From the NCBI RefSeq assembly GCF_000003815.2, contig NC_049982.1:12803577-12867576 (forward strand): a DNA stretch of 64,000 bases, in the 5' to 3' direction. Under the pieces are notes generated by a model. That model did not search any database. It saw only the letters and a program-made list of their open reading frames with translations, and was not told the DNA's origin. The translations under genes and the position numbers were made by a program. Positions 1 to 10,185 of this stretch are shown in pieces (positions within the stretch are counted from its first letter, which is position 1; every line of letters begins with the position of its first letter). This stretch comes from Branchiostoma floridae (taxonomy: Eukaryota > Chordata > Leptocardii > Amphioxiformes > Branchiostomatidae).

Positions 1-254
1 CAGAGAAATGCAAGATGTGTATTAAGATATCTTACTGTGAAAATACTGTTGACGTTTTACACCAATTTTCAATTTGCCGCTTAACAATGCTTTCTCAATA
101 CACTTAACTCATTACATTTTTAGAAAAATGTGAGGGGGGAGAGTGCTGATTTACACACTCCTCTGTTACACTGACCAAAGCACTTACTAACAGAATGTTG
201 ATCGATAACTATTAACCTTCTTAAAAATTCAATGAGGAGACAGTTTCAACTTAC

Positions 255-338
255 TCAGGTCCCTTCTCACAATGTCTTCTGGCACCTGGGGCAGCACTTC
301 TCTCACCTGGCTCACCATCACCTGAAGCTTCCTTTCAC
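255..338 (-). CDS. AUP1: AUP1 exon 10 (start of CUE domain)
   Basis: Encodes ERKLQVMVSQ and VREVLPQVPEDIVRRDL, the first helix and loop of a ubiquitin-binding CUE domain, with LPQVP in place of the classic MFP-like loop, as in AUP1. Donor A/GTAAGT. The following exon, which should carry the second half of the domain, is not within bases 1-254. Confidence 0.92.
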
Positions 339-3300
339 CTGGCACAGATAAACACAAACACCAGTCTTCAGCTGAAATCACTATGGCACACTTGAGTATT
401 TAAAACATGTTGATGAAGTATTGTCCCCATACAAGTCATATTTGACTGAAGACTTTTGCATCCCAAAAGTTTGCAGCCTGAATGTCAAGCTCAATTTTTT
501 ATGCTAACAGCTACATTGTATAAAAAAACTAAAGCAAAATGGCAGGAAAAACAACATACATAAAGACAGTTCCTGAAACAGACCAGATTTTCTCTATACA
601 ATCTTATGGTAAAAGTGTGGCATTCTTTTATATATATACCAGTGACAAATTCTGCTGTTTAAAATAATTTTACCCTCAAACAGTAAACATCTATACGATT
701 GCACTTTTAAATGCAACAACAAACGGAATAGAAAACTATGAAATTTGTTGAATAATATTATTTCTTTAGTTATTAAACTTTGTTAATTAAAAGCATTATT
801 ATGGTATTCTTAAAAACCCTAAAAGTCTCTCTTGCCATAGACATTTTTTGTCCAGCAACAAGTTTTGTTGACTTAATTGTTCTCCTCCCATCTGCACATA
901 GAAGACAAAATGTTTTTCTCAGGATCTTTGTATCCTTCTTATATTTTTTGAAACCCTTATTCAACACTGAAAGGAACAAGCACTAATTGGACACACAGGT
1001 ACAAATCACTATGACCAAGGCCTCAGAGAGTTCTTTGTTCAACCTGAGCTTGTGTCAGTAATGAAAAGGTCATGCTGGTAGGAACCTGAGTATCCTGTGG
1101 CAGGATTGAGGAAAAATCAAAGACAACCTTTTCTCTTGCAACCTTTACTAGTGATAGGAAACCATCTCCCGGACCGTTGACTTTGCTTGTCAATAGTTGC
1201 TTTGTTCCACATGTCTATGACTACAGGGTACACTGAAGTGTCAGGCAAATGAATCCTTTGGATGCAAATTATTCATATCAAAATTTAAGCAAAAGGCAGA
1301 ACAACAGGGCGAGTCCCAGAACGTATTGAGAATAAAGTCAAGGTAAAATGGCTGGTTAAGATGGTATATTTGAATGGCTTTGCCACTCCATGAAGTACCT
1401 GAGTTCCTAGTGGATACCACATTGCCTGTTCTAGGTGTTCTGTCTCCTGTACTAGTCGGGGCGGGTTGTTTAGGACGGGCTCCAGGGCTTCTGGTGGTTT
1501 GTGTGCTAACAGGAGCAGCTGCAGAAACGTAGAAAAATGCTTATCACAAATACATGTACACTATATACATTCAGTACAGCCACAGGAAACCAGCTTCAAC
1601 CTGCTTGAAATTAAGTATTCCAAAGGACTGCAGAGTTGAATTGAAAAAAGGCTTGATGCTTTTCATAAAATACCACGAGTGCATTGTTGGAACCAAATGG
1701 TTTGGGAATAAGTTCAACAACACATCAATCACATAACCAATGAGATAAAACTGAGACGCTCAGGTTGCACTTTGCTCTACTTATGTACTGCACCTTCTGG
1801 TTGTGGCATATGTGACATCCTCTTGAGGTGTTCCAGCACATCAGCTTTTGTGATGTTTGTGGCTTCAACTCCAAGATGTGCTGCTAGAATCTGTAATAGT
1901 TGCAAAATGTCCAGTCAGCCTTTACCATATCCTCACATGTTCTCCTTAAAACAGTTTTATTCATAGGTGACATGACAAAATGTTATCTTAAAGCAAACTA
2001 TGTGGTATTGATGTCATGGGATACAACATGTCTTCCAAATAACACAAGAATGGAAGAAAATTTCAGAATGACGGAGGGTAAAATCTTCTGTATAATGAGC
2101 CCATTGACGTTTACCAATAGAAACTACATTGTGTACGTAAATGTGGTAAAGAGGTATTCCATAGTGGGTAATTAGTTGCTTGTTTGATATTTTCTTCATT
2201 GACAACTTGAAACCCTTGGAGAATATTATTGTTGATTATAGAAAAATATAATGGGCAATGAAAAAAATGCTTTTGTCATTCTATCTTTGAAAAAATACAA
2301 AGACTGCTCTCTTATGACGTCATTCAATCCCAAGCTACCACCAGCATGGATTTACAAAACAATCTCACAATAGGGAATAAATTAGCTACCATTCTACCAT
2401 TCTGAGGAAAAGAAGAAATAGATTTCCAAAGCCATCAACCCATGCATGCTTTTCATTCACAAAACAGTATTGCAGTGAAATGATGTTACATAACATAAAA
2501 CAGTTTTTCTGTGAGATGAAAACTTCAGTTTGTTGTACAATCCGACAGTGAGTCTCACAAAAGCAACCATTCCTGCCTGAGTAGCAATAGACATAGTAGT
2601 ACATGTATCTGTAATTGGTATAGATGATTTTGAACTTCTAATTGTTGAAAACTTTGAGCACACAGTTTACAACCCTAATCTTGTCCTACCTTCTGTGTTT
2701 TTCTGCCAAATTCTTCTGCTGAGTCTTCTTCCCGATGTACAGATGGCAAGAACCTGCTCAACAACAAAATACATTTGTACACTACTGATATATTCTTTTA
2801 AGTTTCCATTATCAAATGTATAATGTTATCTTTGCATAAATCTAAATTTCCCTACCATGAAGGAATTAAGTCAGAAACATCGTATTTCCAAACTTTTGAA
2901 TTTCTTTTGAATCAGAGTAACAGAGCTTCCATTTCCATTTGAAATTCCAGCTGCGATAGTTGGAAACATTTTCACCCCTGTACCCCCCAAGCCTACTCCT
3001 GTACATTGTCTTACATTGTCTAACAGAATGAACCTCACTCATTCATTCCAGACAATGATAAAGTACTTAATATCATCCCTATATAAAATAATCATACCCA
3101 CTTTAACTGTGAAGTTTCTGTTGTACAAGTGAAGCCCTTCAAAAACCTGTAATGCACTGAAATGTATAAATGGCTGTAAGACTGTTTTACCTGAGTGTGA
3201 ATACTGTAGCAGGTGTGAAGAGAAACCAAAACAAATCAGCCCACCAAGACGACCCAGGTAGGCACTGTGGTAGACAAAGCAAGAACATTTTATCAGGATA

Positions 3301-6300
3301 GGATATGCTAAGAACCTTCAAAAGATAAAGTGTAACTGGCACTATATACAAGCATTGTTGAGCTAGAGCAATGCTTGAAATGTGCTTCATACAGGAACAA
3401 TTTAGTATGGACTTTTGGTAGAACTACTAGAAGCCGTTTAATTGCATTTGCCAGCATATTTTGTGCAATTATCCGGGTGGTGCTGTTATGCAAAGTTATC
3501 CATCTGGACTGCACCACCATGGGAGAAACTTGAAATCAAAACTAAAACTAAGTTATTGGATACCTTACAGAGTACTGTGCACAGTGACATTTATTACATG
3601 CCCTCTCTTACACCGTGACGGGTTTGACTACCAACAGTACAACACTATATATGGTAGACTAGTGAAGTATACGGTAGTGTACTACATATTCATAGGGTAG
3701 ATAAGATTAGATCAAGGACAGTTGATGATCATGAAAGCACATGCCAAAAGCAAATGCTATGTCCATCTGTAGGACCGGAGTAGCTGTGTAGTTGCAGACT
3801 GGTTGCCACTAACGTAATCCTAGTGCAAACACCTTCTTTTTAACACAAAATTGTTTACCCGCAACCTTAAATGTATCTACCGCAGTGGACTGGTAGAGAC
3901 CAATTTTTATTGAGTACAGCAAGTTGTCTGCCAAAGCGTAATGCCGGCTTTGGTGGCCTTATATGGGCAGGTGTCTCTTTTTAAATCTATTGTGCTGACA
4001 CATCCACGACCTACCTAGGACTTCCTGCAATATCAATTTTTTTGTTCCTACTGTAGGAACAATTTCATACATGTTGGCGGTATTGCACCTTCACACAGAT
4101 CAGCTTATTTGTAACATGTATACCAATTTAAGCATGCATTTTCAGCAATGAAGTGAACGGGAACCGGTTTGGGATTTGGGGATTCCAAAGTTTGCGTTAA
4201 ATCCGATATGCTATTAGTATTAGTAAGTGGCAACTACTGGACAACACTTTTCTCAGACAAATTTTACACAAACGGATACAAACAGTATACCCACCACACC
4301 AATACTGAAGAGAGGCCGGCTGACAGAGATGGCAATGGGCTGGACAGTTGGATGATCCAATGAAAATGGTAATGAACTGCAGAAATATACATTTTGTCTC
4401 TGACATTTTGCAGCTTGGAACAAAGATACTCTGATCTCCCCCAATACAAAAACATGGCACATATTCAGCTCTTAGAAAAATCCGATTTGCTTGACTATCA
4501 AACAGTGAACTTAAGGCCACACCAATTTTATTTTTTCCTTCTCGGATTCGCCTGTCCATTTTTTTCATTTTCAAACAAAAATTAAGTCCCAAGACTATCA
4601 CAAACCTGTAAATATTACCATACATACACATAATTTTGGTCTAAAAACAATGCCTTTTATTCAGAACATCTGTAACAAATCAAAGGAAGGCATTCATTGT
4701 ATAAAACGTGCCATTAAACTCAGGCTGTTGTTTTCTTGTATTACTCGATCAAGCCGTATATCTTCACCCCAGTACTAACTTTATTTATTTCTTTTTTCAT
4801 GTGGGTCAAATTATTTCTGAAAAAAATCCGAGAAGCAACAAATGAATTTGGTGTGGCCTAAGGGGCAATGTAAGACTCATGACCATTATATTCCAAAGTT
4901 CAATACAAGGTGGAAGAGAGATTATATTCAAAATTGCCATGCATCATGCCTTGTAATGTATTTAAATTTTTTCACACCTAGATCACAACTGGTGTTGCAA
5001 TATAGCGTACCTAAACTTGAGCAGGCCTTTCTGACTATTGGTACACACTTCCTCAGGTTGGAACATGAGAGGTAGTGTTTCCTGGCTGAGGTGCTGCTGT
5101 GCATCCTGGGACAGCTGAGTCCTGGTCTCACCCCTATGTTTCTGCCCCAACATCCAGGACAACCATCTTGGCAGATTCTCACTACATGGCTGAAACATTA
5201 ACAAGTATTGATGGTCATCTTGGTCTGTAATAATCCATATTTTTATCAATAAAAGCAGCACATATCTACGCAATGTGGGATGTGTCATACAAGGTTGTTG
5301 CCCCATGTACACTACATATTAGAGTTGTTTGAGGTTGTTCGAGGTGTTTAAGCAGACCGCGCGGTGTACAAAAACACATTTCCAATAATCACCAGTATGT
5401 TGGCATGGATAATAACTAAGCGTATTGATACGATTTTGTGATTTTGGTATGCTTTTGCCATGTTAATGTTGTACATGTATTGTGTATATATGTTATGTGT
5501 GTACCCCAGACCTCCCCGAAAAGGAGTGCCTTGCCACTGAGGGAAAAACAGCGGCTCTTACCATGACACATGGAAGTACAAGGTTTACAGCTGTGTAGTC
5601 CAGTTCTGTCACATGATTGGCTATAAGCAGCCTTGGCCTGTTGTGCTCGTGGTCTGGTCCATCCGATGAGACAACTATACCCAACACAGCACACATCGTC
5701 TTAAGGACTACCCTGGGACGAACAATGCAGAAAGGTTTGTTTAATAGGTATGAATTTTAACCTGAAGTTTGCAATAAAGGGACAGAGGACGTACATGTAC
5801 TACAGCTTCAACTGTTTTAAAACCTGAAGGCAGGTAACAAATTATCAACTATGGTATGATTCATCATTGATATGTGTAGAGCTATGTACCTATAAGTAAA
5901 AAAATCTTAGGTTCAAGTACAGGTACAGGTACACGAGTTTAGGTACAGGTTCGGACCTGAACCTGTACCTGAACTACTTGTTCAAGTAAAAGTCGATCTT
6001 CAATGAGGATAGAAGCATGTGTGAACCAATAAAAACGTGTTTATTATGGTAGACACAAAATGCAACAAAAATTTGACCCTTACAAAATTGTTGTTTTTGC
6101 CTCACTGGGGCTCAGAGACTGCTATGGTAATTTCACAGTAATTTTATTTGTCAAAGTGGCCATCCCCTAACCTCCTATCCTGCTTGGCTAGATACACGTC
6201 CAGTACACCATTGTTCCCGTATTTTGTACCTGTACCTAATTGATTGTTCCAGTACTGTATCCTTACACTGTACCTGTACACAGTCCGAGATATGTGACAT

Positions 6301-7023
6301 TATTTCAAACTAATTCATAAGTTTCACCTTGTGAGAACAGAATTCCTGGGCAGGAGGCAGGAGATGAGGAAGACATGAAGTCCAACGAAGATGCGCACGA
6401 GAGCTAGTGCCAGGCCGATGGGAAAGTACGGCAAAAGCAGAAGCCGCTGTGGCCAGTTAGGCAGTCTACAGAACAGGAAGAGAATAACTTTAATTAGTCA
6501 TTAATCTTGTTCATGCAGTAGACCATTCTTGCCATAGCCTTGGTTATGAAAACCTAATGTCAAAGGAAGACTGATTTTAGGTACATATAGAGTACCATTT
6601 GTCTCAAGACTTGTAACCACACTTTGCTTTACCTTCAACTTCTAAGTTGAAAAATAACATTTTATTAAAATTTATATTATGTGTCCATCTAGCCTGAGTA
6701 TCACCTAGATGATACTCAGGCTAGTGTCCATCCACTACAGTGAGATTCCACTGAGGTCATAATGACCATTTTTGCAGGTCAACTCGAAAGAAATGTCATA
6801 ATGATATACAACAAAAGAACGACAAACAATTTATGATAAGTAGCTCTGTTAATTGAAACATTAATATTTTGGTTCCAATCCGACACTGTCTATTTTTAAC
6901 GTCACACGTAGTCATCATATTATGCCTACACGGACATGTAGCCCCCCTCCCACCTTCACAAAATCATTCAACCGAACGTATACTTCACCTGGCGTTATCA
7001 TAAAGGTCCGAAATTTGGGCCAT
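255..7023 (-). CDS. AUP1: AUP1 orthologue (ancient ubiquitous protein 1), ten exons, C-terminus off the window
   Basis: Ten exons in descending order (6989-7023, 6328-6465, 5562-5712, 5011-5189, 4295-4376, 3191-3264, 2690-2753, 1794-1890, 1399-1518, 255-338) join in one open frame of about 341 codons with GT-AG borders and matching phases. Residues about 19-48 form a long hydrophobic stretch, as in the AUP1 membrane hairpin. Residues 59-170 match the PlsC-like acyltransferase region and keep an HX4D motif (H91, D96). The usual FPEG block reads QPEE, near the FPEE of vertebrate AUP1. A Pro/Thr-rich linker (about 274-313) precedes the start of a CUE domain (from about 318, VREVLPQVPEDIVRRDL). 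Known role of the family: ER/lipid-droplet protein that recruits the E2 enzyme UBE2G2 for ER-associated degradation and affects lipid-droplet and VLDL biology. The rest of the CUE domain and the E2-binding tail should lie left of base 1. Orthology is inferred from block-by-block similarity recalled for human AUP1. Confidence 0.93.
1399..1518 (-). CDS. AUP1: AUP1 exon 9 (Pro/Thr/Ser-rich linker)
   Basis: Encodes about 39 residues rich in Pro, Thr, Ser, Arg and Gly (for example TTRSPGARPKQPAPTSTGD), a disordered linker before the CUE domain. It is supported by position, CTGCAG acceptor, CAG/GTACTT donor and phase (1-1). Linker sequence itself is poorly conserved in the family. Confidence 0.8.
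1794..1890 (-). CDS. AUP1: AUP1 exon 8
   Basis: Encodes ILAAHLGVEATNITKADVLE followed by HLKRMSHMPQPE. It aligns with the LVAKELG...T-x-x-DKAEH-x-KR region between the acyltransferase-like domain and the linker. Acceptor TTACAG, donor GAAG/GTGCAG, phase 1. Confidence 0.88.
2690..2753 (-). CDS. AUP1: AUP1 exon 7
   Basis: Encodes FLPSVHREEDSAEEFGRKTQ plus K. It fits the segment after the RWL-x-P motif, where vertebrate AUP1 has VHRQ followed by an acidic helix. Acceptor GAGCAG/G, donor AAG/GTAGGA, phase 0. Confidence 0.85.
3191..3264 (-). CDS. AUP1: AUP1 exon 6
   Basis: Encodes CLPGSSWWADLFWFLFTPAT and VFTL, matching the SW-x-x-(E/D)L-x-W-x-LF-x-P-x-TV-(Y/F) block of AUP1. Acceptor CCACAG, donor CTCAG/GTAAAA, phase 2. 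Confidence 0.92.
4295..4376 (-). CDS. AUP1: AUP1 exon 5
   Basis: Encodes SLPFSLDHPTVQPIAISVSR and the next few residues, matching the S-x-PFS...VQP-x-x-x-x-V-x-RP block of AUP1. Acceptor CTGCAG. The phase-compatible donor is GTG/GTGGGT. A second GT three bases further would break the frame to exon 6. Confidence 0.88.
5011..5189 (-). CDS. AUP1: AUP1 exon 4 (acyltransferase core)
   Basis: Encodes residues 109-167. PRWLSWMLGQKHRGE aligns with the vertebrate segment after the HX4D motif, and LPLMFQPEEVCTNSQKGLLK aligns with the FPEE-x-TNGxxGLL block. Acceptor TTTCAG/CC, donor TTTAG/GTACGC, phase 2. Confidence 0.92.
5562..5712 (-). CDS. AUP1: AUP1 exon 3 (acyltransferase HX4D block)
   Basis: Encodes residues 59-108. 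It holds TMCAVLGIVV followed by LIANHVTELDYTAVNLVLP, the acyltransferase HX4D motif with both His and Asp present. Acceptor CCCAG/G, donor ATG/GTAAGA, ending in phase 0. Confidence 0.95.
5888..6290. repeat. Degenerate palindromic element in AUP1 intron 2
   Basis: The stretch is full of variants of AGGTACAGGTTC and its complement. Bases 5941-5970 form a perfect inverted repeat with 12-bp arms around GGACCT. Further GTACCTGTACCT-like blocks occur at 6225-6275. The same layout (AGGTCC repeats around a CCGGACC centre) occurs in the bounded hAT-like element at 10725-11172, so this is probably an older relative. Clear ends were not found. Confidence 0.5.
6328..6465 (-). CDS. AUP1: AUP1 exon 2 (membrane hairpin)
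   Basis: Encodes residues 13-57, including RLLLLPYFPIGLALALVRIF and the following VGLHVFLIS, a continuous hydrophobic segment fitting the monotopic hairpin that inserts AUP1 into ER and lipid-droplet membranes. Acceptor CTGTAG, donor AAG/GTGAAA, ending two bases into an Arg codon. Confidence 0.92.
6681..6732. repeat. Hairpin insertion with 9-bp flanking direct repeat
   Basis: Bases 6689-6703 and 6710-6724 are perfect 15-bp inverted arms (CTAGCCTGAGTATCA and its complement) around a 6-base loop. GTGTCCATC occurs on both sides (6681-6689 and 6724-6732), which looks like a target-site duplication around a very short foldback insertion. It lies in AUP1 intron 2. Confidence 0.7.
6989..7023 (-). 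CDS. AUP1: AUP1 exon 1 (start codon)
   Basis: Encodes MAQISDLYDNA and two bases of an Arg codon. The donor is AG/GTGAAG. The split Arg codon runs into LPNW of the next exon, matching the position of the conserved R-L-P in vertebrate AUP1. This is the only ATG that gives a compatible phase-2 donor, and the reading is short, as in the family. Confidence 0.85.
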
Positions 7024-7120
7024 GATTGGCGTTTGACTTGGCGGTATCACGTGGTTGGTCTGACCGTGACCGCGCTCTTCTATCTCCAGATAAAATGAAC
7101 TATCCTGAAGAAGTCACATA

Positions 7121-7181
7121 CAATATGGCGCCACGCTCACCCTTTTAGGTCAAAGGTCATGATGCCATGAGATGGCGGGAA
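7121..7181. promoter_or_regulatory. AUP1 upstream region: DR1 site and YY1-like motifs
   Basis: About 100-160 bp upstream of the AUP1 start codon there is AATATGGCGCC (7122-7132), a perfect direct repeat AGGTCA-A-AGGTCA (7147-7159) and AGATGGCGGGA (7170-7180). The first and third resemble YY1/E2F motifs that mark TATA-less promoters. The second is the DR1 arrangement bound by HNF4 and RXR heterodimers. The GC-rich motif-dense stretch is where a housekeeping-type promoter should lie. The YY1-like motifs point along the plus strand, so a divergent transcript is possible. Confidence 0.45.
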
Positions 7182-8332
7182 TTTCAGATTCAGTCACGGT
7201 GACGGGAGTAACTTAGTGTAGTAAGGCGGGAGAACCAGGCCGGTCGTGAAATGTACACGATTGTCCCCAGTGATTTGGCCAAGCACATCGACTGTCAAGT
7301 CTGTCAACTCTACACCTCTCTATTGGAATAAGGTTTTGGGTAAAGAGCTCTGGATCCAAGTTCAATACCAGCAAGATCTAGGAATGACAGTGACCAAATT
7401 GACTTGTAGAACCGGACGTTCCTGTGCCAGAAGAACTCAACTCAGCTCAACTCAGTGCAACACAATGCAGTGAAAGAACTCTTTATGACTTCTATTAGTC
7501 CTCAGGCTCTGAATACTTATTGGGGCACACCCTCGAGTTCCTAACTCCCTCCTGTTTCATGTATTAACGTTATATGTTCTTCATCCAAGTTCTTCTCTTC
7601 AACAGATTGAAATCATCGCATTTAAAGGAAGATAGGAAATGTATAACGTTAAATACTTCTATTGTCTAAGGGTTTGTAGTTGGCTCTTTTCGTGCTTTCT
7701 CACGCGGCGGCCATGATAGATCTAAAACGAATTCCATGAGGCAAACAAAAGACTGTCCATCATAATTAACAGTCCAACCAATGATAGCATGGAAATTAGA
7801 ATATTGACCAATAAGAGAATGGCTGCATGTCCGTCAAATATTTGCATTATTATGCTTTTATTTTGAATCTCTTAATTAAGGGACTAACACTTATGGGATC
7901 AGTACACGAGTCTAAATTGCTACATATTTAGCTGTTGAATATGCCCGCAGGCCTTGCTTTTTCTATTCAAGAAGGTTGTAAGACTGAGTTTGAGGATGTG
8001 CACAATAAAAATAAACATGGTGCATCTGTGACTCACCATTTTCCAAATCCCTTTCTTGCCATATACTTTTTTCTGCCCTTTATGTTTGTTTCCTCATGTT
8101 ATTAAGGGACTGCATGAAGTTACACAAGGGCACTAGGTAACTTGGTTCTCCCCTCGTCGAGACAGTTGATACTCAGCCGGCGTCTCTTCTACCTCGCTCC
8201 GTCAAATATGTATGAAGTCCAGCTGGACTCTGTAACTAGGTTCTAGATGTGATTATATATATATATGTAATACATAAACGTGACGAAAATTTCTAAAAAC
8301 AGGAATTAATGGCATACGATGAAAACTGGAAA
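7182..8332. other. Intergenic stretch, no gene recognised
   Basis: AT-rich sequence between the AUP1 promoter and the 68-bp tandem array. A 75-codon plus-strand frame at 7246-7473 has no recognisable domain and low coding character. Nothing else is supported. Confidence 0.5.
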
Positions 8333-8536
8333 CATAAGCTTCCTATTAAATCTTATCTTTTACTGCACTTGGGAATTTAATTTTTGAGTACACTCGATAA
8401 CATAAGCTTTCTATTAAATCTTATCTTTTACCGCACCTGGAAATTCAATTTTTGAGTACACTCGATAACATAAGCTTTCTATTAAATCTAATCTTTTGCC
8501 ATACCTGGAAATTCAATTTTTGAGTACACTCGATAA
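8333..8536. repeat. Three tandem copies of a 68-bp unit
   Basis: Units start at 8333, 8401 and 8469, each beginning CATAAGCTT and ending GAGTACACTCGATAA. The array is exactly 3 x 68 bp with few mismatches. It lies about 120 bp beyond the putative polyadenylation signal of the minus-strand secreted-protein gene. Confidence 0.92.
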
Positions 8537-8659
8537 ACTGAATAATCGAAAGATATATCACATCTTTATGGATGGGTTGTTGAGTAGAAGGGACACATTT
8601 CCAGTGAACATAAACAGCAATGGAAGACAAACAAACTTTCAAGTACACGACTTCCCATG

Positions 8660-8665
8660 TTTATT
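8660..8665 (-). terminator. Putative polyadenylation signal (AATAAA on minus strand)
   Basis: AATAAA on the minus strand, about 107 bases past the TGA at 8772-8774. It is placed as expected for the 3' end of the three-exon secreted-protein gene. Confidence 0.4.
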
Positions 8666-8771
8666 TTTCATTTCTCGTTGAGAATAACAACTTAGATTCA
8701 TATTTTTCTATGTCTGTGCTCCTCTTCTTATGCATCAGATAATCGTAGCAAAATTAACGTGAACTCTGACG

Positions 8772-8998
8772 TCAACACAGGGTAATAAGTGACAAAATAT
8801 TCACTGCAAGGCAGCATGCGGTGCCTTGGACGTTATTTACTGATCTAGTCATCATACAGAAAACACCCATGACGTCTGGGTTGTCGATATTTGAGATGAC
8901 TACATTTTGACTGGCGTCCCCGGACGGATCCCGTCCTTGAAGCAGCTGGCAGGACGCATGGAGACCGGCCAGTAGCAATAGCTGAAGGAGGCGCCAGG
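8772..8998 (-). CDS. Secreted-protein exon C (3' coding exon)
   Basis: Acceptor TTTCCACAG after a T-rich tract. In the phase fitting exon B, it reads a Trp-Arg-Leu-rich hydrophobic run, then QLLQGRDPSGDASQNVVISN and a Cys-containing tail to a TGA. All three frames stay open for at least 30 codons, so the frame used is uncertain. Confidence 0.4.
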
Positions 8999-10185
8999 CT
9001 GTGGAAACATAAACATAAACAACAAAAGTTTACAGACCTCATACCTCATTAAAATATTTTGAGGAATTGTAGATCTTATCTCGTTTCATTTATGACGAGC
9101 GTATAAAATCATGATCTTCTCTACCAAAATGACATGTGTGACATATACTAGTACATGTAAGGCCATGTCTCCATTTCGTCATGGATTATGCAAATAACTT
9201 TCACGTTTGCATTATCTATTCACGGCGATGTGTACCTTTAACTAGCTGTCATAAGGATATCGTTTCACCACGTTTAACCATTTAAAAACTAATTATGGCA
9301 CTCTAGTATTCATTATGCAAATCAGTCTATCTTTTGCATAATTGATAAATGCTGCACCTGCCCTATCTGTATCTATATCCATATAGCCGGTATAACCGCC
9401 GTTCGGTGCAACACACCAGCTTCGCAGGCACGCGGCGCAGCAGCAGCTGGTTATATTACACTGAAAGGCCTGCCATTCCTTAACTTTTGCAAATTTATCT
9501 ATCTGCAAGTTTTCCATAAAAGAAGCCAGAGAAGATGCCCCTATCGTGCTGGTGATAACAAATTCCACTCTACCTGTGGGAAAATAGATTACATATGTGC
9601 CCTAGAATAGATTACATATGTCACATGTATTAAATCCTAGTACGGAAAACAATGCAATTTTAGTTTTTCCTCATTAATCATGCAACTTCATTCATGATTT
9701 GCAGAATTAGCTTCTCATTATGTACGTCTAAGCTACTCGTATACGGAGTACCATGGGGATTCACTGTCTCTTTGTTCAGTTATCCTCCTTGAAAGATTCT
9801 GGCCAAACATTTCTTCCTTACATAAAAACCTATCAATAAAAAATATGATGGGCATATGTGATGAATCGTCTAAATATCATAGCAACATTATGGAAGAGGC
9901 AGAAATAGAAGGAATGATAGTACAAAACAAGAAGAGATGAGCGTATATTACATGAAATCGGTAGAGGTTCAGCAGCTTCCAGAATTGGGCCCGGCTTGCC
10001 CTCTTCGACATGACTTTGTCCGTGTCTTCCCCGCTGTCCAGGTAGAACGGTGGGGCGCTGAAGATGTCCTTTTCATCGGCATCTGCAGACAAGGACACAG
10101 GGCCATCCGGCCCTCCGATCGACATCGCTTCTGCGGCGAGCATGAGTAATGCACTCACCAGGAAGATGGCCATCCACTTCTTCAT
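8772..10185 (-). CDS. Unrecognised small secreted protein, three exons (possible prepropeptide)
   Basis: Model of exons 9952-10185, 9358-9502 and 8772-8998, about 201 residues. Phases agree (0, then 1), and the first intron-side acceptor sits two bases before the ATG (GACACAG/AC-ATG), implying an upstream 5' UTR exon. Residues 1-20 (MKKWMAIFLVSALLMLAAEA) are a textbook signal peptide. An acidic region follows, then Lys-Arg at 61-62, a possible convertase site before ASRAQFWKLLNLYR. Exon B carries six Cys within 16 residues (93, 98, 99, 100, 103, 108) and an NIT glycosylation sequon at 94. Exon C carries five more Cys and a hydrophobic run (LLQLLLLAGL). I recognise no family. The FWK tripeptide recalls the somatostatin/urotensin core, but the flanking Cys pair of those hormones is absent, so I do not assign it. 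Exon A is solid; the later splicing is a model. Confidence 0.55.
9358..9502 (-). CDS. Secreted-protein exon B (cysteine cluster)
   Basis: Acceptor CTTGCAG preceded by a pyrimidine-rich tract; in phase 0 it opens IDKFAKVKEWQAFQ and then CNITSCCCAACLRSWC. The donor GCAG/GTGCAG is in phase 1. An internal donor at TG/GTGTGT would give another C-terminal frame. The dense Cys and a glycosylation sequon suit an extracellular protein. Confidence 0.5.
9952..10185 (-). CDS. Secreted-protein exon A (signal peptide, dibasic site)
   Basis: 78 codons, GC-rich against AT-rich flanks. The signal peptide has n-, h- and c-regions with an A-E-A cleavage site, then MSIGGPDGPVSLSADADEKD, then FYLDSGEDTDKVMSKR. 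The donor is CAT/GTAATA, in phase 0. The frame stays open past the donor for 24 more codons, so a retained-intron or longer form cannot be excluded. Confidence 0.7.

Noticed and set aside
7246-7473. 75-codon plus-strand frame divergent from AUP1
   Set aside because: No domain and a biased Gln/Thr/Ser tail from CTCAACTCAG repeats. Promoter-proximal position alone is not enough.
9952-10185. Somatostatin/urotensin II relationship because of FWK
   Set aside because: Three residues only. The disulphide-forming cysteines that flank FWK in those hormones are absent here.
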